Assembly (NCBI GenBank): GCA_013376735.1
Contig: VINJ01000001.1
Coordinates: 3,596,001 to 3,660,000 of the forward strand
Direction: 5' to 3'
Length of the DNA: 64,000 nucleotides
From: a bacterium Scap17
GTDB taxonomy: Bacteria > Pseudomonadota > Gammaproteobacteria > Pseudomonadales > Halomonadaceae
Made by a program: the position numbers and the translations under genes. A model generated the notes under the pieces. That model did not search any database, had not been told where the DNA came from, and was given only the letters and a program-made list of their open reading frames with translations. Positions 44,615 to 53,282 of the stretch are shown in pieces; the stretch's first letter is position 1, and each line of letters begins with the position of its first letter.

Positions 44615-47545
44615 ATGTCCTCTCACTCTCTCTCTACTGCTCTCAAGCACTCCTTTTTGGGGACACGCACACAGCTGCCCAATGCCGGCACAGGGATGCT
44701 GCTTGTCATGCTGGCGATCATGGTGGTCTTGATCGTGGTGCCGCGTCCGCAGCTGTTCAGCTCGGTCGAACAGTACCTTGTCCCGCATTCACTGCTGGAA
44801 ATGGGTGCGATACTGGTCGCTCTGATGTCTGCCGTCTCCATCTTCCAGGGGCACCGTCGGACATTGCCGACCAGCTTTCTGGTCATGGGGTGCGCCTTCA
44901 TGCTCTCCGCTTTCTTCGACATGGTGCATATCTTCAGCTACGACGGCATGCCGGACTTCGTCAGCGAGGCCTCCGTCAGCAAGGCCATCCACTTCTGGCT
45001 GGCAGGACGGACCGCCTTCATCATCGCCCTGTTGGCTCCCTGTCTGCTGACGGCACGCCCCGTGCCGCGTCGCTATCTGCCCGTGGCCTTTGGCGTGACA
45101 CTCGCCATCGGGCTAATGGTGAGCTGGATAGGCCTCTTTCATCTCGACTTCCTGCCAGAGACCTTCATCGTCGGCAGCGGCCTGACCGCCTGGAAGATCG
45201 GCTATGAATGGGCCCTGGCGCTGAGCGCTGCGCTGGCCGCGGTACTTCTGCTTGGCGCGCGCCGACTGCCTGAAGGCACCAATGCCGGCTGGCTGGCGAT
45301 CGCTGCGCTGGCCACGGGGATATCCGAGCTTTGCTTCACGCTCTATGCCACTGCCTTCGATGTCTTCAATCTGCTCGGCCATCTGTACAAGGTGGTGGCC
45401 TACGCGATGATCTATCACGCCATCTACTCATCGCGCATGGTCTACCCCTATCAGCAGCTGCAGAAGATGAGTGACGCCCTGGGCGAGGCCGAACAACGCT
45501 GGCAGTTCGCGCTGGAAGGCTCAGGCGCCGGCGTCTGGGACTGGAAGCAGGATACCGATCATGTCTTCTACTCTGCGCAGTGGAAGGCGACGCTCGGCTT
45601 CCAGGAACACGAGATCGGCAGCAGCTTCGATGAGTGGAAGTCACGCATCCATCCGGATGACATGCCGCGCACCCTAGACGACCTGAAACAGCACTTTGAA
45701 GGTCACAGCGCTGAATATCGCAACGAGCACCGCATGCTGACGCGCAACGGTGAATGGAAGTGGATTCTCGATCAGGGACGCGTGGTGGAACGTGCCGAGG
45801 ATGGCAGACCCCTGCGCATGATCGGCACTCACAGCGATATCGACTGGATCAAGGAACAGCAGCAACGCCTGATCAGCAGCCGCGCCCGTCTGCGCTCCAT
45901 CTATCATTCCGCCCCAGTGGGCATCATCGTCGCCAACGGGGATGGCACCATCGCGGATGCCAACTCGACCATGCATGCCCTGCTGGGCAAGAGTGATACC
46001 GAGCTTTTCCAGCAATCGCTGTGGGGGCTGTTCTCACTGGATGAGATCAGTCGCATGAAACGTGCCTGGGGCCAGCTGCAACGCGAAGGCGGCAGCTTCC
46101 AGGACGAATACCACATGCAGACTGACACGGGGCAGATGTTCTGGGCGGAAGTCACCCTCACCCCGCTGGAGGGCGAAGAGCGCACCCTGGTATTGATCAA
46201 CAATATCGAGGACCGCCGTCGCGCCATCGAGCTGCTCGAGGAGAATGCAGCCCTGTATCAGGAAGTCTTCAGCACCGGCAACGCCATCAAGCTGCTGATC
46301 GACCCGGAGCTTGCCGAGATCATCGATGCCAATCCGGTCGCCGCCGACTTCTATGGTTACAGCATCGGCGAAATGTGCGGTATGCCATTGGGCCGTATCA
46401 ACGTGCTGGCCAGCCAGTCGCTCTCCAAACGCATCCGTGCGGTCGTCAATCGTACCGACAACCACTTCGAGGCCAGCCACCAGCTTGCCAACGGTGAATT
46501 GCGTGATGTCGAGATCTTTACCGGCCCGGTAGACCTGAACGGCCGCACCCTGCTGTTCTCCATCGTTCACGACATCACCGATCGCAAGCGTGCCCAGCGC
46601 GACCTGCAGATCGCCAACCTCAAGCTGTCGCGACTCTCAGAGAGCCGCAGCCAGATCCATCACCTCGCGGAATCCCTGCTGACCTGCTCCCAGCTCGATG
46701 AGGTCATCACCCAGCTCAATGTTCGTCTGCCCAGCCTGTTCGCCGGCTGCGAAGGCAGCGTGACCCTGCATGACCCGAACGACATCCATCAGACGATGCA
46801 TATCAACTGGGGGACACCACCCACCGACGCTCGTCACCTCAAGCAGACGCTGACGGTCGGGGATGGCCAGGCGGGGGAATTCGTGCTGCTGATCCCGCCG
46901 GAAGAGGACAGCCTGGAGCGCTTTCAGTCCCTGGCGGAAGATGTCAGCAACCTGGTGATGCTGGCACTGGCCGACCTGCAGCTGAAGCGGGGCCTGGCAC
47001 ACGAGGCGCGCAAGGATACGTTGACGCGTCTCTTCAATCGCCGTCACCTCGATGAAGTGCTGCCCCAGAAACTGGCAGAGGCCAGCATCGGCAACCCACT
47101 GTCCCTGGTGGTGCTGGATCTCGACCACTTCAAGCAGGTCAACGATACCTACGGCCACGAGATGGGTGATCAGGTCCTCACGCGTCTGGCCAACCTGATA
47201 CGTGAGTCGCTGCGCAGCTCCGATGAAGCCTGTCGCTACGGCGGCGAAGAGTTCGTGATCCTGATCCCCGGTGCCAGCGCAGCGGTGTCACGCGCTCGGG
47301 TCGAGGCCATTCTCGAAGCCTTCCACGAAGAAGTCTTCGAGCATGAGACGCTGGGGCCGCTGACCGGCCTGAGCTTCTCCGCGGGGGTCGCCAACGCGCC
47401 GCATGACAGCCAGGCCACCGATGCGCTGTTCAACATGGCCGACAATGCGCTCTATGAGGCGAAACGCGCCGGACGCAAACGCGTGCTGTGCTTCAACTCA
47501 CTGCCGCCCCCTGCCGATAGCCATGCCAGACACCCCGCGCATTGA
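44615..47545 (+). CDS. Diguanylate cyclase with MASE3 and PAS sensor domains
   Basis: This 976-residue inner-membrane protein should make cyclic di-GMP in response to a membrane or intracellular signal. A MASE3-type sensor with about eight helices covers residues 25-290 (MVHIFSYDGMP inside it is typical). PAS domains follow at about 305-415, 425-535 and 550-655, then a segment that may be GAF-like (about 680-800). The GGDEF domain is active-looking: GGEEF at 876-880 with the inhibitory site RSSD (867-870) five residues before it. The first ATG at 44615 is used; a TTG at 44570 is also open. It converges on the next gene. Confidence 0.9.
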   Translation: MSSHSLSTALKHSFLGTRTQLPNAGTGMLLVMLAIMVVLIVVPRPQLFSSVEQYLVPHSLLEMGAILVALMSAVSIFQGHRRTLPTSFLVMGCAFMLSAFFDMVHIFSYDGMPDFVSEASVSKAIHFWLAGRTAFIIALLAPCLLTARPVPRRYLPVAFGVTLAIGLMVSWIGLFHLDFLPETFIVGSGLTAWKIGYEWALALSAALAAVLLLGARRLPEGTNAGWLAIAALATGISELCFTLYATAFDVFNLLGHLYKVVAYAMIYHAIYSSRMVYPYQQLQKMSDALGEAEQRWQFALEGSGAGVWDWKQDTDHVFYSAQWKATLGFQEHEIGSSFDEWKSRIHPDDMPRTLDDLKQHFEGHSAEYRNEHRMLTRNGEWKWILDQGRVVERAEDGRPLRMIGTHSDIDWIKEQQQRLISSRARLRSIYHSAPVGIIVANGDGTIADANSTMHALLGKSDTELFQQSLWGLFSLDEISRMKRAWGQLQREGGSFQDEYHMQTDTGQMFWAEVTLTPLEGEERTLVLINNIEDRRRAIELLEENAALYQEVFSTGNAIKLLIDPELAEIIDANPVAADFYGYSIGEMCGMPLGRINVLASQSLSKRIRAVVNRTDNHFEASHQLANGELRDVEIFTGPVDLNGRTLLFSIVHDITDRKRAQRDLQIANLKLSRLSESRSQIHHLAESLLTCSQLDEVITQLNVRLPSLFAGCEGSVTLHDPNDIHQTMHINWGTPPTDARHLKQTLTVGDGQAGEFVLLIPPEEDSLERFQSLAEDVSNLVMLALADLQLKRGLAHEARKDTLTRLFNRRHLDEVLPQKLAEASIGNPLSLVVLDLDHFKQVNDTYGHEMGDQVLTRLANLIRESLRSSDEACRYGGEEFVILIPGASAAVSRARVEAILEAFHEEVFEHETLGPLTGLSFSAGVANAPHDSQATDALFNMADNALYEAKRAGRKRVLCFNSLPPPADSHARHPAH

Positions 47546-47568
47546 CCGCCGCTCTCACCGCCCCTTCA

Positions 47569-47609
47569 GACACGACAACGCCGACCCTCGAGGTCGGCGT
47601 TGTCGTGTC
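47569..47609. terminator. 18-bp perfect hairpin between convergent genes, GACAACGC family
   Basis: The left arm GACACGACAACGCCGACC (47569-47586) pairs exactly with 47592-47609 around a 5-base loop. It lies 24 bases after the cyclase stop and 45 bases beyond the stop of the minus-strand gene that follows. Confidence 0.8.
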
Positions 47610-47653
47610 CAGACTTGAGCGGCGCATTCTTACCAGCCGTGATCAGGAGATAT

Positions 47654-47995
47654 TCAATCCCAATCGACCCGCGTGGTCTTGCACCCCAGGCAGCGAGCGA
47701 AGGTCGCCTGCGCCGGGGTCGCGACCAGTACGCGCGCCGTCTCATCGATATTCTGCCCCATGGCCGCGAAGGGAGCCGACACGGCGAAGATGGCAGCACC
47801 AACGACGGTCGTGGCCAGCAACAGTGGACGTCCGATAAGAGCATCGGCCACCATCATGCCTGCGCTGGGTGTGTCGTCACCCTGCTCGCTGGGCAGCTCG
47901 ATGGCATGCACCGGCGACGCCAGCATCAGCGTCATGCCAGCTGCTGCAAGCCCAGTGCGCAATCGCGTGCTTCGCTGAAGAATCGTGCGTTTCAT
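47654..47995 (-). CDS. Small envelope protein of unknown function with C-terminal Cys pair
   Basis: This 113-residue protein has a signal peptide (cleavage near Ala31) and one hydrophobic helix at about 57-78 (LLLATTVVGAAIFAVSAPF). The layout resembles small Pseudomonas proteins sometimes labelled multidrug transporter without proof: DTPSAGMMVADALIGRP, then the helix, then TFARCLGC. The C-terminal CLGC (102-105) could bind metal or form a disulfide. AAGGGAA lies before the ATG at 47995. No function is assigned. Confidence 0.72.
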   Translation of the reverse strand: MKRTILQRSTRLRTGLAAAGMTLMLASPVHAIELPSEQGDDTPSAGMMVADALIGRPLLLATTVVGAAIFAVSAPFAAMGQNIDETARVLVATPAQATFARCLGCKTTRVDWD

Positions 47996-48208
47996 AGTCA
48001 GTTCCCTTGCGTACGGACGCTCCATGCGTCCCTGTTATGGGGCTTCGCGCCAGTGGATCTCTCGGCTGGCGCATGGCAGGCCTTGCCATCAAGTCACCAG
48101 AACTAGATTAGCGCTCCAGCGCCATTACGCCCAGCCCTGCCAGGCCTTATCCTGATCAACGCGACCGCTCCCGGCTGACGTTACCTTCTCCCCTCATTCG
48201 GACCCAAC

Positions 48209-49543
48209 ATGCCCACCCCTTCCCTGAAGACCGCCACACTGCCTTCCGCCGATCGCCATATGTGGCGCCTGGCCTGGCCCATCATCCTTTCCAACATTTC
48301 CGTGCCGTTGCTGGGGCTGGTGGATACCGCCGTGGTCGGGCATCTCGAGGATGCGGTGTATCTGGGTGCGGTCACGCTGGGCGCGGTCCTCTTCAGCTTC
48401 CTGTACTGGGGCTTCGGATTTCTGCGCATGGGCACGACCGGCATGACGGCACAGGCTCATGGCCGTGAAGACCACGATGGCCTGCGCACCCTGCTGGGCC
48501 AGGGCATCGGGCTGGCGCTGGCCATCGGGCTGATATTGATCATCGCCGGCTCGCCGCTGATCACCCTGGGGCTATCGCTGATGGAGGCCAGCGAGACCAC
48601 GCGCGCCCTGGCCCATGACTACGCCAGCATCCGGCTGTGGTCGGCACCGGCCGTGCTGATCAACTACGTGATTCTGGGCTGGTTCCTGGGGCTGGGGAAT
48701 TCGCGCGTCACGCTCGGCATCCTCGTGCTGACCAATGGCGTCAACATCCTGCTCGATCTTGCCTTCGTGCCCGGGCTGGGCATGACCAGCGATGGCGTAG
48801 CGCTGGCCAGCGTGATCGCCGACTACTGTGCGCTGGCCACGGGCCTGTGGCTGGTCGCCCGCCAGCTCAGACGCATGCCGGGGCGCAGTGATCGCGCAGC
48901 GCTGCTGTCTCTGCCCGCCTGGGGCGCGCTGATCCGCGTCAATCAGCATCTGTTCGTGCGCACCCTGTGCCTGCTGGGCGCGACGGCCTATTTCACCTCA
49001 CAGGGTGCCAGCTTCGGGGATGATGTTCTGGCGGCCAATGCGGTGTTGCTGCAGTTCGTGATGATGACGTCCCATGCACTGGACGGCTTCGCCCAGGCGG
49101 CGGAGTCAGAGGTCGGGCGAGCCGTCGGCCAGAACGACTGGCAACGCTTCGCGCGTAGCGTGGGGGCGGCAACCCGTTTCTCCTTGATCACCGCGACAGC
49201 GGCCAGCGGCCTGCTCTGGCTCTGCGGGCCGGCGTTGATCCACCTGCTGACCGACATTCCCGAGGTGCGCGCCCTGGCCACCCTCTATCTGCCCTGGATG
49301 GTCGCCCTGCCCCTGGTCGCTGTGTGGAGCTACCTGCTGGACGGCATCTTCATCGGTGCCACGGCGACGCGTGAAATGCGCAATACGCTGGTGATATCCC
49401 TGCTGGCCTTCATCGGCCTGTGGCCGCTGCTCGAAGGCTTCGGCAATCATGGACTGTGGCTGGCCTTCCTGCTGTTCACCAGCGTGCGTTCTGCCGTGCT
49501 CGGCGGCTACTACCTGCATCATCGCCGCCATCATTGGCGCTGA
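48209..49543 (+). CDS. MATE-family efflux transporter (DinF type)
   Basis: This 444-residue inner-membrane protein has twelve predicted helices. The opening AWPIILSNISVPLLGLVDTAVVGH is the DinF-branch MATE signature, and GFLRMGTTGMTAQAHGRED follows. Such pumps export cationic drugs or organic acids using sodium or proton gradients; substrate here is unknown. It is divergent from the small Cys-tailed protein gene and is followed by the AtoE-type transporter 172 bases on. Confidence 0.9.
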   Translation: MPTPSLKTATLPSADRHMWRLAWPIILSNISVPLLGLVDTAVVGHLEDAVYLGAVTLGAVLFSFLYWGFGFLRMGTTGMTAQAHGREDHDGLRTLLGQGIGLALAIGLILIIAGSPLITLGLSLMEASETTRALAHDYASIRLWSAPAVLINYVILGWFLGLGNSRVTLGILVLTNGVNILLDLAFVPGLGMTSDGVALASVIADYCALATGLWLVARQLRRMPGRSDRAALLSLPAWGALIRVNQHLFVRTLCLLGATAYFTSQGASFGDDVLAANAVLLQFVMMTSHALDGFAQAAESEVGRAVGQNDWQRFARSVGAATRFSLITATAASGLLWLCGPALIHLLTDIPEVRALATLYLPWMVALPLVAVWSYLLDGIFIGATATREMRNTLVISLLAFIGLWPLLEGFGNHGLWLAFLLFTSVRSAVLGGYYLHHRRHHWR

Positions 49544-49715
49544 TGCCTTGCCAGTTGGCTGAAGTCTCCAGCAGGTTGATGCAGCGCTGAAAGGCTTGCC
49601 GCTGGCATTGGCGTGCCACTCGACCATCGCGCGATATTCTCCTGCCAGCGAATGGACTAATGTAAGCGTGCCAACCCGTTTCCCATACTGATAAAAAGCC
49701 AACAGGGACTCTCAC

Positions 49716-51026
49716 ATGCTGCAATCGCTATCACGGCCAGCCGTCAAGCTGGTTGAGCGCTACCTGCCTGACCCCTATATCTTCGTCCTGTTGCTGACCG
49801 TCGTTGCAGCAGCCGCCGCCATGCTCATCGAACAGCGCTCCCCCGCTGAGGTGATGCGCTATTGGGGCGATGGTTTCTGGAATCTGTTGACCTTCTCGAT
49901 GCAGATGCTGCTGGTGTTGATCTCAGGCTTCATGCTCGCCAACACCCCGCCGGTGAAGAAAGGCCTGGCCAGCATCGCCTCGCTGGCCAGAACGCCGGGC
50001 AGCGCCATCATGCTGGTCACCTTCGTATCGCTGATCGCCAGCTGGATCAACTGGGGCTTCGGGCTGGTGATCGGGGCACTGTTCGCCAAACAGCTGGCCA
50101 GGATGATCAAGGTCGATTACCGCCTGCTGATCGCCAGTGCCTACTCCGGTTTCGTGATCTGGCATGCGGGCATCTCGGGCTCGATTCCGCTGACCATCGC
50201 CACCGCTGGCCACTTCACCGAGGAAAGCATCGGTATCGTGCCCACCTCGGACACCATCTTCGCCTTCTTCAATATCGCCATCGTCGCGGCGCTCTTGATC
50301 ATCATGCCGCTGGTCAATCGCGCCATGATGCCCTTCGAGAAGGAAAGCGTGTACGTGGACCCGGCCCTGCTCGAGGAGAAGCACACCGAGATCAGCGACC
50401 AGCCTCGTCCCGCCGAGCGTCTCGAGAACTCGCCGATTCTCGCCTGGGTTGTCGGTCTGTTCGGCCTCGCCTGGCTGGTGGATCACTTCGTGATTCGTGG
50501 CGGCGGGCTGAACCTGAACGTGATCAACTTCAGCTTCCTGTTCCTGGCCATCGTGCTGCATGGCACCCCGCGCAAGCTGCTGGACAGCCTGAATGAAGCC
50601 ATCAAGGGTGGCGCCGGCATCGTCATCCAGTTCCCCTTCTACGCCGGCATCATGGCGATCATGGTGCAGTCGGGACTGGCCGCCACGCTGTCCGAAGGCT
50701 TCGTGTCGATTGCCACCGCCGACAGCCTGCCGTTCTGGTCCTTCATCAGTGCCGGTGTCGTCAATCTGTTCGTGCCCTCCGGTGGCGGTCAGTGGGCCGT
50801 GCAGGCACCGGTCATGATTCCCGCCGCCCAGGCATTGGGGGCCGACCTGTCACGCGTCGCCATGGCCGTCGCCTGGGGCGATGCCTGGACCAACATGCTG
50901 CAGCCCTTCTGGGCATTGCCGGTGCTCGCCATCGCCGGTCTCAAGGCCAAGGACATCATGGGCTTCTGCCTGGTGCAGCTGCTGGTGACCGGCATCATCA
51001 TCTCGCTGGGTCTGACGCTGCTCTAA
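49716..51026 (+). CDS. atoE: Short-chain fatty acid transporter (AtoE family)
   Basis: This 436-residue protein belongs to the AtoE/TIGR00366 family and should carry short-chain fatty acids such as acetoacetate or butyrate across the inner membrane. Hallmarks are RYLPDPYIFVLLLT near the start, SWINWGFGLVIGALFAK, and the C-terminal FVPSGGGQWAVQAPVMIPAA and WGDAWTNMLQPFWALP. In E. coli it sits with atoDAB; here no CoA transferase is adjacent, so it works alone or with distant genes. A strong hairpin follows. Confidence 0.9.
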   Translation: MLQSLSRPAVKLVERYLPDPYIFVLLLTVVAAAAAMLIEQRSPAEVMRYWGDGFWNLLTFSMQMLLVLISGFMLANTPPVKKGLASIASLARTPGSAIMLVTFVSLIASWINWGFGLVIGALFAKQLARMIKVDYRLLIASAYSGFVIWHAGISGSIPLTIATAGHFTEESIGIVPTSDTIFAFFNIAIVAALLIIMPLVNRAMMPFEKESVYVDPALLEEKHTEISDQPRPAERLENSPILAWVVGLFGLAWLVDHFVIRGGGLNLNVINFSFLFLAIVLHGTPRKLLDSLNEAIKGGAGIVIQFPFYAGIMAIMVQSGLAATLSEGFVSIATADSLPFWSFISAGVVNLFVPSGGGQWAVQAPVMIPAAQALGADLSRVAMAVAWGDAWTNMLQPFWALPVLAIAGLKAKDIMGFCLVQLLVTGIIISLGLTLL

Positions 51027-51101
51027 TACCTGGCTGACGGCGGCGTCAGCCAGCCTTTTCAGCCTGCCATTCAGATAGCCTTACCGATAACCCCGCAAGC
51101 T

Positions 51102-51139
51102 CCTTGCCCCCACAGGCGACTGTGGGGGCAAGGTCGTTT
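51102..51139 (+). terminator. Terminator of the AtoE-type gene
   Basis: A perfect 13-bp stem CCTTGCCCCCACA with its complement and a 6-base loop is followed by TCGTTTA. It is 75 bases after the stop. Confidence 0.8.
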
Positions 51140-51298
51140 ATAGATAGCTGATATGCCGCTCACGGGGTGCCAAGACGTCACGAATCCCGCAGACTAGCCA
51201 TTATCCCTGTCTGCGCGGCATGCCAGAGCCATTGCTTCACCTGAGAGCCCCTGACAGCTCCCACTCACCTGACAGGCCCGTGCCTGAAGGACGCCCCC

Positions 51299-51823
51299 AT
51301 GAGCGAGAACCAGCCAGAACAGACCGCCCTCAACGAAGCTCTGCCCGGCCAGCATCAGTTGATCATGACCGAGCTGATGACCCCCGACATGGCCAACTTC
51401 AGTGGCAAGGTGCACGGTGGCGCCATCCTCAAGAAGCTGGATGAAGTCGCCTACGCCTGCGCCAGTCGCTACAGCGGCAGCTATGTCGTCACCCTCTCGG
51501 TCGACCAGGTGCGCTTCAAGCAGCCGATCCACGTCGGCGAGCTGGTCACCTTCCTGGCCTCGGTCAATCATGTCGGCCGCTCCTCGATGGAGATCGGCAT
51601 CAAGGTGGTCGCCGAATCCATCCAGGGTCGCCTGATTCGTCATACCAACAGCTGCTATCTGACCATGGTCGCGGTCGACTCCAACGGCCAGCCGGTGCCG
51701 GTGCCGCCGCTCAACCTGGAAACCCAGGAACAGAAGCTGCGCTTCCACAAGGCTGCCATCCGCAAGAAGCTGCGCAAGCAGGCCGAAGAAGAAGAGAAGC
51801 GCCAGGAATCCATCGAGTTCTGA
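51299..51823 (+). CDS. Acyl-CoA thioesterase (YciA-like hotdog)
   Basis: This 174-residue hotdog-fold enzyme hydrolyses acyl-CoA to free acid and CoA. The core motif NFSGKVHGGAILKKLDEVAY (33-52) carries the catalytic Asp48 region of acyl-CoA hydrolases (BFIT/YciA group), and RFKQPIHVGELVTFLASV is the paired strand. A charged C-terminal helix (FHKAAIRKKLRKQAEEEEKR) extends beyond the domain. It stands between atoE and ada with no coupling. Confidence 0.88.
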   Translation: MSENQPEQTALNEALPGQHQLIMTELMTPDMANFSGKVHGGAILKKLDEVAYACASRYSGSYVVTLSVDQVRFKQPIHVGELVTFLASVNHVGRSSMEIGIKVVAESIQGRLIRHTNSCYLTMVAVDSNGQPVPVPPLNLETQEQKLRFHKAAIRKKLRKQAEEEEKRQESIEF

Positions 51824-51937
51824 GCGAAACCCGGCAAATGCTGCGAGCGCAATCCTGACAGTCAGCACAAGATACGGAGTGCACCGCCCCGAGCGGATGG
51901 CGATACTGAGCGTGAACCTTGCACAGCGAGATGAACG

Positions 51938-53269
51938 ATGACATCAGTGTCCGGCGAAAAGACAGCGGCGGGGATGACGGCACCACCTGCCGCTGGCGAC
52001 GCTCAAGGGTGCGATGAGGCCATCTGGCAGCGTCTGCTGGCGCGCCAGCCGATCTCCGGGGAGGCGCTGCGCTACGGCGTGATCACCACTGGTATCTTCT
52101 GTCGCATCGGCTGCCCATCCCCGGCGCCACGCCGCGACAACCTGCGCCTGTTTGCCGATTGTCACGCGGCGCGAGCCGCAGGCATGCGCGCCTGCCGGCG
52201 CTGTCATCCTGAGCAGCCCGACAAGCCTGATCGCCCTCAGGCCGACAAGCAGAACCGCCACCCTGTCAGGGCCACGCCTGGAGCACCGACGATGCCGGAA
52301 TCGAACGCCCCACTTTCACGCGCCTCCACTGCCGCCCGCTCGACACCTGCGAATACTGACTCACGCCCCGCCACGCCCTGGCCACTGGCGGTGTGTCGGC
52401 AGCTGGAGCAGGCCGTCGCCGCAGGCGAGCCCGCCCCGCCACTCGCAAGTCTGGCGGCGGAGCACGGGATAAGTGCCTCGCATCTTCAGCGCCGCTTCAC
52501 GGCACTGCTGGGCCTGTCACCTTCCGAGTACTCGGCGGGTCTGCGCCAGATGCAGTTCCATGCGCTGCTGGAGGAGGGCCATGGCGTGACCGAGGCGATC
52601 ATCGCCGCCGGCTATCGCTCCAGCAGCCGTGCCTATGCACGCAGGGACGGCATCACGCCCAGCGCCCGCCGCTCCGGCGGCCAGGGAGAACACCTGCTGG
52701 CATTGCATTGGCCGTGTCGCTTCGGGATGCCGGAACAGTCCTGCTGGCTGAGCGCAGGACTTAGCGCGCGTGGCGTGGTCGTCATTCAGCTCAGCGACAG
52801 TCGTGAGGCGGGCCAGCAGGCGCTGGAAGCACGCCTGCCCAGAGCCAATTGGCAGCAGATGGAGACAGGGACAGATGGTCAGCACGGCAGCGCTCACGCG
52901 GCCAGTCGTCTGCTGCATGCCTCACTGGGGGCACGGTTGCTCGCCCTGTGTGAGCAACCGGAGACCAGCCATGCACTGCTGCTCGAACTGCCGCTGGATG
53001 TGCGTGGCACCGCCTTTCAATTGCGCGTCTGGCAGCAGCTCAACGCTACCGTGAGTGGCGATACCCTGACCTATCGCCAGCTGGCCGAGGCGCTCGAGCG
53101 CCCGACCGCCAGCCGCGCCGTCGCCAATGCCTGTGGTGCCAACCCGCTGGCTCTGCTGACGCCTTGTCATCGTGTGGTACGCGGTGATGGCGGGGTCGGC
53201 GGCTATCGCTGGGGCGTGCCGCTCAAGCAGGCCAGATTGGCACAGGAATCCGGCGACCGCCGGGAGTGA
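51938..53269 (+). CDS. ada: Bifunctional Ada: methylphosphotriester sensor and O6-methylguanine methyltransferase
   Basis: Ada repairs methylated DNA and switches on the adaptive response. The N-terminal zinc site has Cys55 and Cys59 (GIFCRIGCP) and Cys86 and Cys89 (ACRRC), one of which accepts methyl from phosphotriesters. An AraC-type DNA-binding domain follows (about 145-235), then the methyltransferase domain with PCHRVVRGDG and active Cys410. A Pro/Ala/Ser-rich linker of about 50 residues separates the zinc domain from the AraC domain; E. coli Ada has almost none. Upstream CGAGCGCA (51844-51851) matches 6 of 8 bases of the Ada box AAAGCGCA, weak support for autoregulation. Confidence 0.93.
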   Translation: MTSVSGEKTAAGMTAPPAAGDAQGCDEAIWQRLLARQPISGEALRYGVITTGIFCRIGCPSPAPRRDNLRLFADCHAARAAGMRACRRCHPEQPDKPDRPQADKQNRHPVRATPGAPTMPESNAPLSRASTAARSTPANTDSRPATPWPLAVCRQLEQAVAAGEPAPPLASLAAEHGISASHLQRRFTALLGLSPSEYSAGLRQMQFHALLEEGHGVTEAIIAAGYRSSSRAYARRDGITPSARRSGGQGEHLLALHWPCRFGMPEQSCWLSAGLSARGVVVIQLSDSREAGQQALEARLPRANWQQMETGTDGQHGSAHAASRLLHASLGARLLALCEQPETSHALLLELPLDVRGTAFQLRVWQQLNATVSGDTLTYRQLAEALERPTASRAVANACGANPLALLTPCHRVVRGDGGVGGYRWGVPLKQARLAQESGDRRE

Positions 53270-53282
53270 GCGCGGCGAGGCG

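Noticed and set aside
49106-49702. Minus-strand frame over the end of the MATE gene and the following gap
   Set aside because: Mostly opposite the MATE gene, without a ribosome site or domain.
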